64,000 nt of DNA from Flavobacterium anhuiense (GCF_004151235.1 NZ_JUIV01000001.1:186001-250000), one strand, 5' to 3'. Shown: positions 33,026 to 41,082, counted from the first letter of the stretch. Notes: generated by a model from the sequence alone, not told the origin. Program-made: numbers and translations.

Positions 33026-34102
33026 ATGGAATTTTTTTGGTACGTAGTTTTAATGGGAATTCTGGCTGTTTATTTGGTTTTAGACGGCTATGATTTTGGT
33101 GCAGGAATTATTCATTTATTTTTTGCCGAAACAGAAAGAGATAAAAAAGTAATTGTCAATTCGATTGGTCCATTTTGGGATGCCAATGAAGTTTGGCTGA
33201 TTGCAGCTGGAGGCGTTCTGTTTTTTGCTTTTCCAACTTTATATGCTTCATCTTTTAGCGGATTTTATTTGCCTTTAATTATGATTTTATGGCTGTTGAT
33301 TTTTCGCGCCATCGGATTGGAAATGCGTGGTCAAGTACATAATCATATGTGGGAAAGCATTTGGGATAAAGCTTTCGGAATTGCAAGTTTACTTTTGGCT
33401 CTTTTCTTCGGAATTGCTTTAGGAAATATCGTTCGAGGTGTTAATTTGGGAATGGTTCAAAATGGCGTTTCTACGCAAGAAGCACATTATTTCTTTTTGC
33501 CTTTATGGAATCCGACTTTTAGTCCGCAAGCAAATGAATTGGGAATCATTGATTGGTTTACGCTTTTCTTAGGAATTGTAAGTGTTGTAGCATTAACGAT
33601 TCATGGCGCAAACTGGATTATTTATAAAACAAATTCGGCGCTGAATCCGAAATTGAAAAAAGTGGTTTTTGCCCTGAATATTGTGCTATTGGTTTTAGTT
33701 TGTATTTCGCTCCAAATTTGGCATTTTATCGAGCCGAAACCATTTCATAATTTTGTTGAAAACCCGATTCTTTGGTTTTTTCCTTTAATGACTTTTGTTG
33801 GAATTGCTGGATTATTCAAAGTTCGTTCATTTAAAAAAGACGGTCACGGATTTTTGTTTTCGACTTTATTTTTATTGGGAGGATTTGCTTCTACAGCGGT
33901 TTCGATTTTTCCAAATGTTTTGCCATCGACTAATAAAGTAAATCCATCTTTAACCATTTACAACACTGCCGCTCACGAATACGGATTAAACGCTGGTTTG
34001 AGCTGGTTTTTTATCGCTTTGTTTCTGGTGATTGTTTACTTTGTTATTCAATATCGTGTTTTTAGCGGTAAAATGGATGATGTAGGATATGGCGAGCATT
34101 GA
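33026..34102 (+). CDS. cydB: Cytochrome bd ubiquinol oxidase subunit II
   Basis: A 358-residue membrane protein with about nine segments. N-terminal LDGYDFGAGIIHLFFAETERDKKVIVNSIGPFWDANEVWLIAAGGVLFFAFPTLYASSFSGFYLPL is the family hallmark, including the D/W-rich WDANEVWL motif. It starts two bases after the cydA stop, so the two are coupled. A low-oxygen or redox regulator is likely; a Crp/Fnr-type gene lies 4 kb away but no site was identified. Confidence 0.95.
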   Translation: MEFFWYVVLMGILAVYLVLDGYDFGAGIIHLFFAETERDKKVIVNSIGPFWDANEVWLIAAGGVLFFAFPTLYASSFSGFYLPLIMILWLLIFRAIGLEMRGQVHNHMWESIWDKAFGIASLLLALFFGIALGNIVRGVNLGMVQNGVSTQEAHYFFLPLWNPTFSPQANELGIIDWFTLFLGIVSVVALTIHGANWIIYKTNSALNPKLKKVVFALNIVLLVLVCISLQIWHFIEPKPFHNFVENPILWFFPLMTFVGIAGLFKVRSFKKDGHGFLFSTLFLLGGFASTAVSIFPNVLPSTNKVNPSLTIYNTAAHEYGLNAGLSWFFIALFLVIVYFVIQYRVFSGKMDDVGYGEH

Positions 34103-34223
34103 TTTTGTTATAGCCACTCCCGATAACTATCGGGATCACGAATTTTTATTTTGATTTGAATGGAATTCTCAATTTTGTAACTATAAATACACGAGTTTTA
34201 ATTCCTTCAATATCAAATCAATT

Positions 34224-34250
34224 ACCTCCAGTTTTAACTGGAGGTTTTTT
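34224..34250 (+). terminator. cydAB terminator
   Basis: The stem ACCTCCAGTT / AACTGGAGGT with a two-base loop is followed by TTTTTT. It lies 122 bases after the cydB stop. Confidence 0.75.
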
Positions 34251-34266
34251 GTTTTAATTTAAATTG

Positions 34267-34343
34267 GGCTTTAGCCAAACTTTGCGGTTTTTGGCTAAAG
34301 CCTTTTTTGTATACATTTGTTTACCTCCAGCTAAAGCTGGAGG
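34267..34343. repeat. Two further hairpins between cydB and the DUF1444-like gene
   Basis: GGCTTTAGCCAAA / TTTGGCTAAAGCC (34267-34302) is a 13-bp stem followed by TTTTTT, and CCTCCAGCT-AA-AGCTGGAGG (34324-34343) comes right after. The second shares its CCTCCAG arm with the cydAB terminator, so alternative pairings across the region are possible. The palindrome TCCCGATAACTATCGGGA lies at 34118-34135. Confidence 0.65.
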
Positions 34344-34360
34344 CAATTGATTGAAATAAA

Positions 34361-35170
34361 ATGCTCAAATATTTTGTGTCTATGTTTTTTAAAAAGAAAT
34401 TGCTTACTGAAACAGAGTTTGCTTTAAAATTTGCTCAAAAATTAAGTAAAGAAGTAAAAGAAATAAAAATTATTTCGGTAAATGAGCTAGATGTAAAGAG
34501 TGAATATAATGGTGTTGAACATCAATGTTTTTTGAATAATGCTTATTCAGAATACATTAGTGACCCTAAAAATATTAATGAGATAATTAAAAGATACTTG
34601 AATAGTATTTTTTCGATTTTTTTGCCAAAAGAACTTTTAAATGTCGATAGAATTTTACCCGTTATTAAGGATAAAAGGTTTTTAAAAAGTTTAGAGGAAA
34701 TAAATGCTGATTTTGAAAAAAAACATGTTTATGAGTTTTATAATGAAGAGTTAATTATTTTTTATGTTGAAGACAGAGAGAATTCGATTCATTATATTTC
34801 AAAAGATGATTTGCAAGAAATAAACTTTCCATTAGAAAGATTGTATGAAAAATCTCTTCATAATTTGCAAGAGCAGCTTCAAATAGAACGTCATGGTGTA
34901 AATGGATATTTTATGTTGACAGCTGGAGGAAATTACGAATCGAGTTTGATTTTACTTGATATTTGGAATCATGAAAATTTTTTGGTAGAAGGAGATCTCG
35001 TTATTGGAATTCCTTCAAGAGATGTATTATTAATAACTGGAAATAAAGATTCTTTGAATTTACATCGTCTTTATGATTCTGTAAAAGATATAAATGAAAC
35101 GGGAGATCATATTGTTTCAGATAAAATTTACGAATTGAAGAATGGTAAATTTGAAATTATGGAATTGTGA
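34361..35170 (+). CDS. DUF1444 (YtpQ-like) family protein
   Basis: A 269-residue soluble protein. FALKFAQKLSKEVKEIKI, QCFLNNAYSEYISDPKNINEIIKRYLNSIFS, RILPVIKDKRFLKSL, ELIIFYVEDRENSIHYISKDDL and GNYESSLILLDIWNHENFLVEGDLVIGIPSRDVLLIT follow the order of the DUF1444 family found in Bacillus YtpQ and relatives. No function is established. It stands alone between a block of hairpins and a structured RNA candidate. Confidence 0.75.
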   Translation: MLKYFVSMFFKKKLLTETEFALKFAQKLSKEVKEIKIISVNELDVKSEYNGVEHQCFLNNAYSEYISDPKNINEIIKRYLNSIFSIFLPKELLNVDRILPVIKDKRFLKSLEEINADFEKKHVYEFYNEELIIFYVEDRENSIHYISKDDLQEINFPLERLYEKSLHNLQEQLQIERHGVNGYFMLTAGGNYESSLILLDIWNHENFLVEGDLVIGIPSRDVLLITGNKDSLNLHRLYDSVKDINETGDHIVSDKIYELKNGKFEIMEL

Positions 35171-35199
35171 TTTTGACCAGTAAAATTAATCTACCTGAG

Positions 35200-35290
35200 T
35201 CTGCGTTAGGGATAGGGGCGGTATCCTTTTTCTTGCTTCTTTAGCAAGGAAAAGATACAAGCGGATAGCCCGGCCGAAGGAAACGCCCAT
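35200..35290 (+). ncRNA. Structured RNA candidate (Flavo-1-like)
   Basis: GCGTTAGGGATAGGGGCG ... GCGGATAGCCCGGCC ... AAACGCCC encloses a strong hairpin, ATCCTTTTTCTTGC against GCAAGGAAAAGAT. The motif pair AGGGATAG / GGATAGCCCG around a variable hairpin resembles, from memory, a conserved flavobacterial RNA motif (Flavo-1). Base composition is clearly more GC-rich than the flanks. The strand is assigned from that resemblance and could be wrong. It follows the DUF1444-like gene by 30 bases. Confidence 0.5.
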
Positions 35291-35516
35291 AATAATATTT
35301 TCTATTAATTAGCATATTCAGTAGTAAAAAAAAAAAACATAAGGCAATTTTTACAAAAGATTTAATTACAACCAACAGTTATATTCTATAAGCTGTATTG
35401 CGGAAAAAAAAAGCAGTTAATGCTTAATATTGCGTATCTAAGAATTTTTTCCCCCTAAAAGAATTTTTTAGATACGATTTTTACTGAAACTTAAATCTAT
35501 TTTACCTACTGAATTT
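35291..35516. other. AT-rich spacer with an inverted repeat
   Basis: No gene is seen. CGTATCTAA (35433-35441) faces TTAGATACG (35468-35476), with AGAATTTTTT directly repeated between the arms. It lies 40 bases upstream of the next gene, where a promoter or operator would be expected. Confidence 0.5.
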
Positions 35517-35921
35517 ATGCCTTTAACAATTTTTTCCGACGAGGTTAGGTTTTGTTATAAATCTAAAAACTGGCAGTATCAATTTGATGAAATCAAAGAG
35601 CTCGGACTGCTCAAAAAAAAGAGAAAATATTTTCTAGAAAATGGCGCTTTTATAGCTGTAACAACTGTTGCGTATTATTGCATGCTGTTTTCCAATTTAA
35701 TGGACTTGTATTACATTATTCCTGCGCTTTTATGCTATGCATTTATTATAATCGCCAGGTTTGGTAATAAAGACGAGTTTGTATATTTTGTTTTTGTTAA
35801 AGATATTTACCAGAATGAAATAAGAACTAAAATTGAGCCAGAAGACCGCGTGTTAATTGGCAAGCAGATCGATAGTTATTTAGATCTTCAATTTGAACGC
35901 AGTATACAAAGAACTGCTTAA
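35517..35921 (+). CDS. Small membrane protein of unknown function
   Basis: 134 residues; I do not recognise a family. It has a soluble N-terminal strand-rich part (SDEVRFCYKSKNWQYQFDEIKELGLLKKKRKYFLENG), two hydrophobic segments (about residues 44-60 and 66-82), and a polar C-terminus (FVKDIYQNEIRTKIEPEDRVLIGKQIDSYL). The layout resembles PH-like or bPH2 membrane proteins that read Q-F-D-E-I-K-E-L at the start, but this is weak. It is followed by a tiny membrane ORF and an XRE regulator on the same strand. Confidence 0.7.
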   Translation: MPLTIFSDEVRFCYKSKNWQYQFDEIKELGLLKKKRKYFLENGAFIAVTTVAYYCMLFSNLMDLYYIIPALLCYAFIIIARFGNKDEFVYFVFVKDIYQNEIRTKIEPEDRVLIGKQIDSYLDLQFERSIQRTA

Positions 35922-35933
35922 GAAAAATCAGAG

Positions 35934-36035
35934 ATGTTTGTATTTACTATTTCCCATTATGATGTTTTTTTCATAATGGCAGCACTGATATATGGTTATT
36001 TTATTATCAAAAAAAGAAAATTAACAAAACGCTAA
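35934..36035 (+). CDS. Possible 33-residue single-span membrane peptide
   Basis: ATG 35934 to TAA 36035 encodes MFVFTISHYDVFFIMAALIYGYFIIKKRKLTKR. One hydrophobic span is followed by a strongly basic tail (positive-inside rule), as in genuine small membrane proteins. It is 12 bases after the preceding gene, with GAG-GAT-like purines upstream (AAATCAGAG). It may instead be chance, since no homologue can be checked. Confidence 0.45.
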   Translation: MFVFTISHYDVFFIMAALIYGYFIIKKRKLTKR

Positions 36036-36081
36036 GTCATAGTGTTCATTATGAAGTAGCTTAACAAATACCCAAAAATAA

Positions 36082-36128
36082 GTATAGTTAAGTCGTTACA
36101 AATTAACGGCTGGCTGTTTTAACTATAC
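36082..36128 (+). promoter_or_regulatory. Nested inverted repeats upstream of the XRE gene
   Basis: GTATAGTTAA (36082-36091) faces TTAACTATAC (36119-36128), and inside them CGTTA (36094-36098) faces TAACG (36104-36108). The right outer arm abuts the first possible start codon (36129). Such nested palindromes are good candidates for an XRE autoregulatory operator or a leader hairpin masking the start. Confidence 0.5.
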
Positions 36129-36152
36129 ATGATCCCAAATCAGAATAAAATT

Positions 36153-36539
36153 ATGGCCACAACAATTAAAAGCAAGATTAAAAACATTAGAGAGTTAAAA
36201 AATTACACTCAGGAATATATGGCGGAAAGATTAGGTGTAACCCAAGCGGGCTACAGTAAAATTGAAAAAGGAAAAACTTCTTTGAGTTATGAAAAACTGG
36301 TTGAGATAGGGAAGATTTTAGATGTAAGCGTAGAGGATATAATTAGTTTTGATTACGACAAATACTTTAATAGTTTCAATAAAATAAATGGAAATAATAA
36401 CGGCAGTATTTTAATTAATGCCGACAATACTTCGATTATAAAAGAACTTTATGAAGATAAAATTCAATTGTTAGAAAAGTTGCTTTCTAGAACCGAAATA
36501 GAATTGGAACGTTATAAAGATAAATTCGGAGAACTCTAA
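36153..36539 (+). CDS. XRE-family helix-turn-helix regulator
   Basis: About 128 residues from ATG 36153 (MATTIKSKIKNIRELKNYTQEYMAERLGVTQAGYSKIEKGKTSLSYEKLVEIGKILDVSVEDIISFD). ATG 36129 would add eight residues. The N-terminal 65 residues are a complete Cro/CI-type HTH. The C-terminal part holds an Asn-rich stretch (NKINGNNNGSILINADN) and a coiled coil (IIKELYEDKIQLLEKLLSRTEIELERYKDKF) probably used for dimerisation. This build is common in flavobacterial XRE proteins. Targets are unknown. Confidence 0.88.
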   Translation: MATTIKSKIKNIRELKNYTQEYMAERLGVTQAGYSKIEKGKTSLSYEKLVEIGKILDVSVEDIISFDYDKYFNSFNKINGNNNGSILINADNTSIIKELYEDKIQLLEKLLSRTEIELERYKDKFGEL

Positions 36540-36542
36540 AAA

Positions 36543-36605
36543 TTTAGTTTCATCTTTGTCAGAGCAAAATGCTTTGACAAAGATTACTCTACAAGTGAAA
36601 CTAAA
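36543..36605. terminator. Nested hairpin between convergent XRE and TauE genes
   Basis: Outer arms TTTAGTTTCA (36543-36552) and TGAAACTAAA (36596-36605) enclose inner arms ATCTTTGTCA (36552-36561) and TGACAAAGAT (36575-36584). It lies between two convergent genes, and either strand could use it to end transcription, although no long T-tract follows. Confidence 0.6.
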
Positions 36606-36624
36606 TAAATTTTTTGAATTGCTG

Positions 36625-37410
36625 TTAGAATAGGACTTCTTTAGCAATAATATAAAATCCCATTATGAGAACGAACCATCCGAAAAGAGGTTTTAATTTT
36701 GTGCCGTCTATTTTTTTAGAAAGTTGGCTCCCAATAAACATGCCGATTAAAGCCATGGCTGAAACGCTGATCAGAAAGGAATAATCTATAGGTGTTCCGA
36801 TATATAGGTCGCCTGCAAAACCTATTGACGAGTTTATGGTAATGATTAATAATGAAGTTCCAACGGCTTGTTTCATGGGAAGATTAGCGAAAAAAAGAAG
36901 GGCAGGAATAATCAGAAATCCGCCGCCAGCGCCTAGAAAACCAGTTACAATTCCGACTAAGAATCCTATTAAGCTTAGCTGCGAATAATTGGTTTCTGCT
37001 GATTTTATTTTGGGCTCATTTTTTTTAATCATTGAAATGGCCGCTGTAATCATTAAAATTGAAAAGATAATCATGATCAGAAAATCTTTTGAAACGGTAT
37101 AGGAAGCAACAGAAAATAAAGTAGCCGCAATTTGCGGAAAGATTACTTCGCGAATTATTAAAATAGAAACAACTGAAGGAACTGCAAAATATAGAGCCGA
37201 TTTCAGTTTCAGATTTCCCATTTTATAGTGGCTGTAACTTCCAAACAATGCTGTTAATCCGACAATAAATAAGGAATAAGAGGTGGCCTGATCGGGATTG
37301 ACTTTAAATAAGTAGACCAAAATTGGAATTGTCAGAATAGAACCTCCGCCGCCAATTAAGCCAAGTGTAATTCCGATTATGATTGAGGCGAAAAATCCTA
37401 AGTATTCCAT
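36625..37410 (-). CDS. TauE/SafE-family sulfite/sulfonate exporter
   Basis: A 261-residue membrane protein with about eight segments. Two repeats of the family motif are present: IIGITLGLIGGGGSILTIPILVYLFKVNPDQATSYSLFIVGLTALFGS and LVGIVTGFLGAGGGFLIIPALLFFANLPMKQAVGTSLLIITINSSIGF. The family exports sulfite or organosulfonates and frequently sits with rhodaneses, YeeE genes and Crp-type regulators, as is partly the case here. It is transcribed in the same direction as the crp gene, which lies upstream across the duplicated spacer. Confidence 0.92.
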   Translation of the reverse strand: MEYLGFFASIIIGITLGLIGGGGSILTIPILVYLFKVNPDQATSYSLFIVGLTALFGSYSHYKMGNLKLKSALYFAVPSVVSILIIREVIFPQIAATLFSVASYTVSKDFLIMIIFSILMITAAISMIKKNEPKIKSAETNYSQLSLIGFLVGIVTGFLGAGGGFLIIPALLFFANLPMKQAVGTSLLIITINSSIGFAGDLYIGTPIDYSFLISVSAMALIGMFIGSQLSKKIDGTKLKPLFGWFVLIMGFYIIAKEVLF

Positions 37411-37455
37411 TGCATTTGTTTTGATGCAAAATTGCTTCGGAAATTAGAAACCTAC

Positions 37456-38030
37456 AGTAACATTTATCACAGAAGATTTTTTTTCGCCACGAATTCACGA
37501 ATTTTCGCGAATTATTTTGTCACATTGAGCGAAGTCGAAATGCTTTGCGGGGCTTCGACTTCGCTCAGCCTGACAGCAGGAAATTTTTTTGCCACAGATT
37601 ATAAGGATTAGATGGATTTTTCTATTCTTAATAAAAAGAAATCATAATAATCTTTTTAATCTGTGGCAAACAAAAAAAAATACTTTAATAATTCAATCTG
37701 GTTTCGGTTGAGTTTAACCAAACCGCGCTGTTCCATTTTTTTGAGTAACATTTATCACAGAAGATTTTTTTTTCGCCACGAATTCACGAATTTTCGCGAA
37801 TTATTTTGTCACATTGAGCGAAGTCGAAATGCTTTGCGGGGCTTCGACTTCGCTCAGCCTGACAGCAGGAATTTTTTTTGCCACAGATTATAGGATTAGA
37901 TGGATTTTTCTATTCTTAATAAAAAGAAATCATAATAATCTTTTTAATCTGTGGCAAACAAAAAAATTACTTTAATAATTCAATTTGGTTTCGGTTGAGT
38001 TTGACTAGACCGCGCTGTTCCATTTTTTTG
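37456..38030. repeat. Tandem duplication of about 288 bp
   Basis: 37456-37743 and 37744-38030 are direct tandem copies, offset 288 bases, with few substitutions. Both junctions and the right boundary carry AGTAA (37456, 37744, 38031), fitting duplication by microhomology or slippage. Each unit holds a GTAACATTTATCACAGAAG start, CGAATTCACGAATTTTCGCGAATT, an inverted repeat GAGCGAAGTCGAA / TTCGACTTCGCTC, a second inverted pair (TTGCCACAGATTA ... TAATCTGTGGCAA-like), and the last 60-70 bases of the crp gene. It fills the 556-base gap between tauE and crp. Confidence 0.88.
37680..37743 (-). pseudogene. Broken duplicate of the crp gene 3' end
   Basis: This stretch repeats the terminal 64 or so bases of the Crp/Fnr-type gene (compare 37967-38030), including the stop region. 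It encodes the end of the winged helix (KKMEQRGLVKLNRNQIELLK in the intact gene) but lacks everything upstream. It differs at several positions from the functional copy, so it has drifted since duplication. It cannot be expressed as a protein by itself. Confidence 0.85.
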
Positions 38031-38593
38031 AGTAATCTGGAAACCACTTCGCGTGACGTATTCAATTCAGTTGCGATTTCCTGATGTGATAAATTCACTT
38101 CAGAACAGCCACAGGCATCAGAATGTCTTTTTAAGTAGAATTCTAACCTTTCGTCCATAGAACGGAAAGCGATATTGTCGACAACTTCCAAGACTTCTTC
38201 AAAACGGCTTCGGTAAGTTTCAATAACAAATTCGTACCAAGAACGGTGTTCCATCATCCATTTGTCCATCAATTGCAACGGAATCATCATCACGGTAACA
38301 TCTTCGACTACTTTTGCCATAATCTGGCTCTTTTCGCTTTTTGCGGTGCAGATCATCGAAATCGCGCAGGCTTGTCCTGGCTGCAAGTAATACATTAAAA
38401 ACTCTCCGCCATCTTCACCCTCTCGATAGATTTTGATTTTACCTTTAATGATCAAAACGGTATTTTTAATATATTGTCCGGTACGCATTAAAATGGTTCC
38501 CGCTTTAAAATCCTGAAGGCTTCCGTTTTCTTCAATTGTAGCGATAAGTTCGTTAGAGAAATTAGGGAATATGGTTTTTAATGATTGCTGCAT
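37967..38593 (-). CDS. Crp/Fnr-family transcriptional regulator
   Basis: About 208 residues from ATG 38593 (MQQSLKTIFPNFSNELI). An in-frame ATG at 38638 would add 15 residues, but those bases resemble a GTCACATTGAGCGAAGTCGAA-type repeat, so the shorter form is preferred. It has an N-terminal cyclic-nucleotide-type beta-roll (AGTILMRTGQYIKNTVLIIKGKIKIYREGEDGGEFLMYYLQPGQACAISMIC) and a C-terminal winged helix (NLSHQEIATELNTSREVVSRLLKKMEQRGLVKLNR). No N-terminal Fe-S cysteine cluster is present, but ACGCSE sits before the HTH. It is a likely regulator of the sulfur genes around it. Confidence 0.9.
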   Translation of the reverse strand: MQQSLKTIFPNFSNELIATIEENGSLQDFKAGTILMRTGQYIKNTVLIIKGKIKIYREGEDGGEFLMYYLQPGQACAISMICTAKSEKSQIMAKVVEDVTVMMIPLQLMDKWMMEHRSWYEFVIETYRSRFEEVLEVVDNIAFRSMDERLEFYLKRHSDACGCSEVNLSHQEIATELNTSREVVSRLLKKMEQRGLVKLNRNQIELLK

Positions 38594-38638
38594 GTTGTAT
38601 AATAATTTTGTCACATCGGGCCAAGTCGAATTTCCCAT

Positions 38639-38968
38639 TTTTTGGATTTAGTTTAAACCAAAAAATGTAAACCATTGTGACTAAGTTTTTATCAAAATCG
38701 AATTAAAAAATGTATTTGATTACAAAGATAATGGTTTGAAATGGGAATAATTGTCAGAAAACTAGATTTATGAGTAATTCTGTGTAAATGAAGAAATCCC
38801 ATTTTCTATCGATTTTGTAGGCTGAATTTTTAAAAATAGTAACTAAATTTGTAATTCACTGATTATAATACTTTCTCTAAAACGTTTTCTGAGAATAATA
38901 ATCGAAATCGCATTTGGTACGTTTTTTATATATAGAAACGTCGTAATTTTACAAAAACACATTTTACT
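38639..38968. other. Divergent promoter region crp / rhodanese
   Basis: A 330-base gap without a gene. On the minus strand TATCTTTG (38730-38723) is a good TAnnTTTG -7 candidate for crp. For the rhodanese gene, ACGTTT ... AAACGT inverted arms (about 38919-38941) lie just ahead of TAATTTTAC. CRP-like TGTGA half sites are not convincing. Confidence 0.45.
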
Positions 38969-39280
38969 ATGAATTTATCACAAGAAGATTGGGTTGCTCA
39001 GTTACAGGCTGACGAAAATGCAGTTATACTTGATGTAAGAACTGAAGACGAATTTAATGACGGATACATTGAGAATGCTCTAAACATTGATATCAATAAA
39101 GGGCAGGCATTTATCTATGAAATAGAAGAATTAGACAAAAATAAAAATTATTACGTATACTGTCGTTCTGGGGCGAGAAGTGCAAAAGCATGTCAGATAA
39201 TGAACGAATTAGGTATCGAAAATGCCTACAATCTGCTTGGAGGAATCCTAGATTGGGAAGGTGAAACAGTACAACCATAA
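38969..39280 (+). CDS. Single-domain rhodanese
   Basis: A 103-residue sulfurtransferase: VILDVRTEDEFNDGYIENALNIDI and the active-site loop YYVYCRSGARSAKACQIM, with catalytic Cys65 in CRSGARS, followed by NAYNLLGGILDWEG. It is cytoplasmic, with no signal peptide. It probably carries sulfane sulfur. It lies opposite the Crp regulator and near TauE, matching a sulfur detoxification neighbourhood. It is followed by a terminator. Confidence 0.93.
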   Translation: MNLSQEDWVAQLQADENAVILDVRTEDEFNDGYIENALNIDINKGQAFIYEIEELDKNKNYYVYCRSGARSAKACQIMNELGIENAYNLLGGILDWEGETVQP

Positions 39281-39286
39281 AAGAAG

Positions 39287-39315
39287 AAGAGGCAATAAAA
39301 AAGCCTCTTTTTTAT
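39287..39315 (+). terminator. Rhodanese terminator
   Basis: The stem AAGAGGC / GCCTCTT has a nine-base A-rich loop and is followed by TTTTT. It lies seven bases past the stop codon. Confidence 0.8.
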
Positions 39316-39355
39316 TTTGAAAATAGAATTACCAGACCATTAAACAAACCAAATT

Positions 39356-40936
39356 ATGAGTTTTATACCAGAAGAATATCAGATTAATGCGCTGATAAAT
39401 CAAGATACTTATCTTGTAAATGGAGAATTGAAACAATGGACAGGGCAAACCACACCTGTGTTTTCTACTATTTCTTCAACAGAAAAATATACGCCGACTT
39501 TATTAGGATCTATTCCTTTTATGGGAGAAAAAGAAGCGGCAGAAGTTGTCGAAGCTGCTACCAATGCGTACGATATGGGGCAAGGTTTATGGCCGACTAT
39601 GAAAGTAGTGGATCGTATTAAATGTATGGAAAAATTTGTGAAGCAAATGAAAGAAACCCGCGAAGAAGTGGTAAAATACTTAATGTGGGAAATCGGAAAA
39701 TCATTGGGAGATTCGCAAAAAGAATTCGACAGAACAGTAGAGTATATTTACGATACTATTGCAAGCTACAAGGAATTAAACGGACGAAGTTCGCACTTTG
39801 AAAAAGTTCAGGGAGTAAATGCCATGATTCGCCGTGGACCTCTTGGAGTTGTATTATGTCTTGGGCCATATAATTATCCTTTAAACGAAACTTTCTCATT
39901 GCTGATTCCAGCTTTGATTATGGGAAATACTGTAATCTTCAAACCTGCTAAGCATGGTGTTTTATGTATTTCGCCATTGTTGGAAGCTTTCAGAAGCAGT
40001 TTCCCTAAAGGGGTAATCAATATCGTTTACGGAAGAGGACGTGAAGTAGCTTCTCCGATTATGAAATCTGGAAAAATTGATGTTTTGGCATTAATCGGAA
40101 ACAGTAAATCGGCGATTGCTTTACAAGATCAGCATCCAAATAAAAATAGATTGCGTCTGATTTTAGGTTTAGAAGCAAAAAATCCAGCGATTATTCTTCC
40201 AGATGCCGATTTAGATTTGGCTATTCAAGAATGTATTACAGGAAGTTTGTCTTTTAACGGACAGCGTTGTACAGCGTTGAAAGTTTTATATGTTCACGAA
40301 TCTATTAGAGAAGAATTCAATAAACGTTTTGCTGCGAGAGTAGACAGTTTGGTTTTTGGAAATCCTTGGGAAAAAGGAGTTTCTTTAACACCGCTTCCAG
40401 AAACAGAGAAGCCAAAATATATTCAGGGATTAATTGATGATGCTGTTCATAAAGGAGCTAAAGTGATTAATGAAAAAGGAGGAAAACATACCGATAATTA
40501 TATTTTCCCTGCAGTTCTTTATCCAGTAAACAAAGAAATGCGTGTGTATCATGAAGAGCAGTTTGGCCCAGTTGTACCTGTGCTTTCTTTCAAAGATATT
40601 AAAGAACCATTGAAAGATATGGCAGAATCAAATTACGGTCAGCAAGTAAGTTTGTTTGGTAAAGACATAAAAACATTGGCACCGCTTATTGATGCTTTAG
40701 TAAACTTAGTTTGCAGAGTAAACCTCAACAGTTCTTGCCAAAGAGGTCCAGACGCTTTCCCTTTTACAGGAAGAAAAGATTCTGCTGTAGGAACTTTGAG
40801 TATTCCAGATGCTTTGCGTTCATTCTCAATCCGTACGTTTGTAGCTTCAAAAGATATCGATTATAATAATGAGATTCTGCAGGAATTGCTTAACAGCAAA
40901 GAATCGAATTTTATTAATACAGATTATATTTTGTAG
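39356..40936 (+). CDS. gapN: NADP-dependent glyceraldehyde-3-phosphate dehydrogenase (GapN-type ALDH)
   Basis: A 526-residue aldehyde dehydrogenase. The catalytic Cys305 lies in [11 protein letters not shown] and Glu273 in [10 protein letters not shown]. The Rossmann part holds [67 protein letters not shown] near the end is characteristic of the plant-like/bacterial non-phosphorylating GAPDH group, which oxidises glyceraldehyde 3-phosphate directly to 3-phosphoglycerate with NADPH production. It is monocistronic. General ALDH activity cannot be excluded. Confidence 0.88.
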   Translation: MSFIPEEYQINALINQDTYLVNGELKQWTGQTTPVFSTISSTEKYTPTLLGSIPFMGEKEAAEVVEAATNAYDMGQGLWPTMKVVDRIKCMEKFVKQMKETREEVVKYLMWEIGKSLGDSQKEFDRTVEYIYDTIASYKELNGRSSHFEKVQGVNAMIRRGPLGVVLCLGPYNYPLNETFSLLIPALIMGNTVIFKPAKHGVLCISPLLEAFRSSFPKGVINIVYGRGREVASPIMKSGKIDVLALIGNSKSAIALQDQHPNKNRLRLILGLEAKNPAIILPDADLDLAIQECITGSLSFNGQRCTALKVLYVHESIREEFNKRFAARVDSLVFGNPWEKGVSLTPLPETEKPKYIQGLIDDAVHKGAKVINEKGGKHTDNYIFPAVLYPVNKEMRVYHEEQFGPVVPVLSFKDIKEPLKDMAESNYGQQVSLFGKDIKTLAPLIDALVNLVCRVNLNSSCQRGPDAFPFTGRKDSAVGTLSIPDALRSFSIRTFVASKDIDYNNEILQELLNSKESNFINTDYIL

Positions 40937-41040
40937 TCATCAAGGTTATATATTAATTGTAGATGCCGTTTGTTGCTTTTGGTGACAGACGGTTTTTTCT
41001 TTTTTAAAGATGCTAAGGTTCTGAGATGCTAAGTTTTTTT

Positions 41041-41082
41041 AATTAAAAATTAAAAATTAAAAATTAAAAATTAAAAATTAAA
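41041..41082. repeat. Heptanucleotide microsatellite (AATTAAA)x6
   Basis: Six perfect tandem copies of the seven-base unit AATTAAA sit in the spacer before the M1 peptidase gene, next to a GCTAAGGTTCTGAGATGCTAAG-type repeat (about 41011-41033). They are followed by loose ACCATCAACC repeats. Copy number may vary by slippage, and the location 130 bases upstream of a gene could alter promoter spacing. Confidence 0.85.

Noticed and set aside
41041..41082. Possible CRISPR-like repeat array
   Set aside because: Units are seven bases long without spacers, so this is a microsatellite. No cas gene is in the window.
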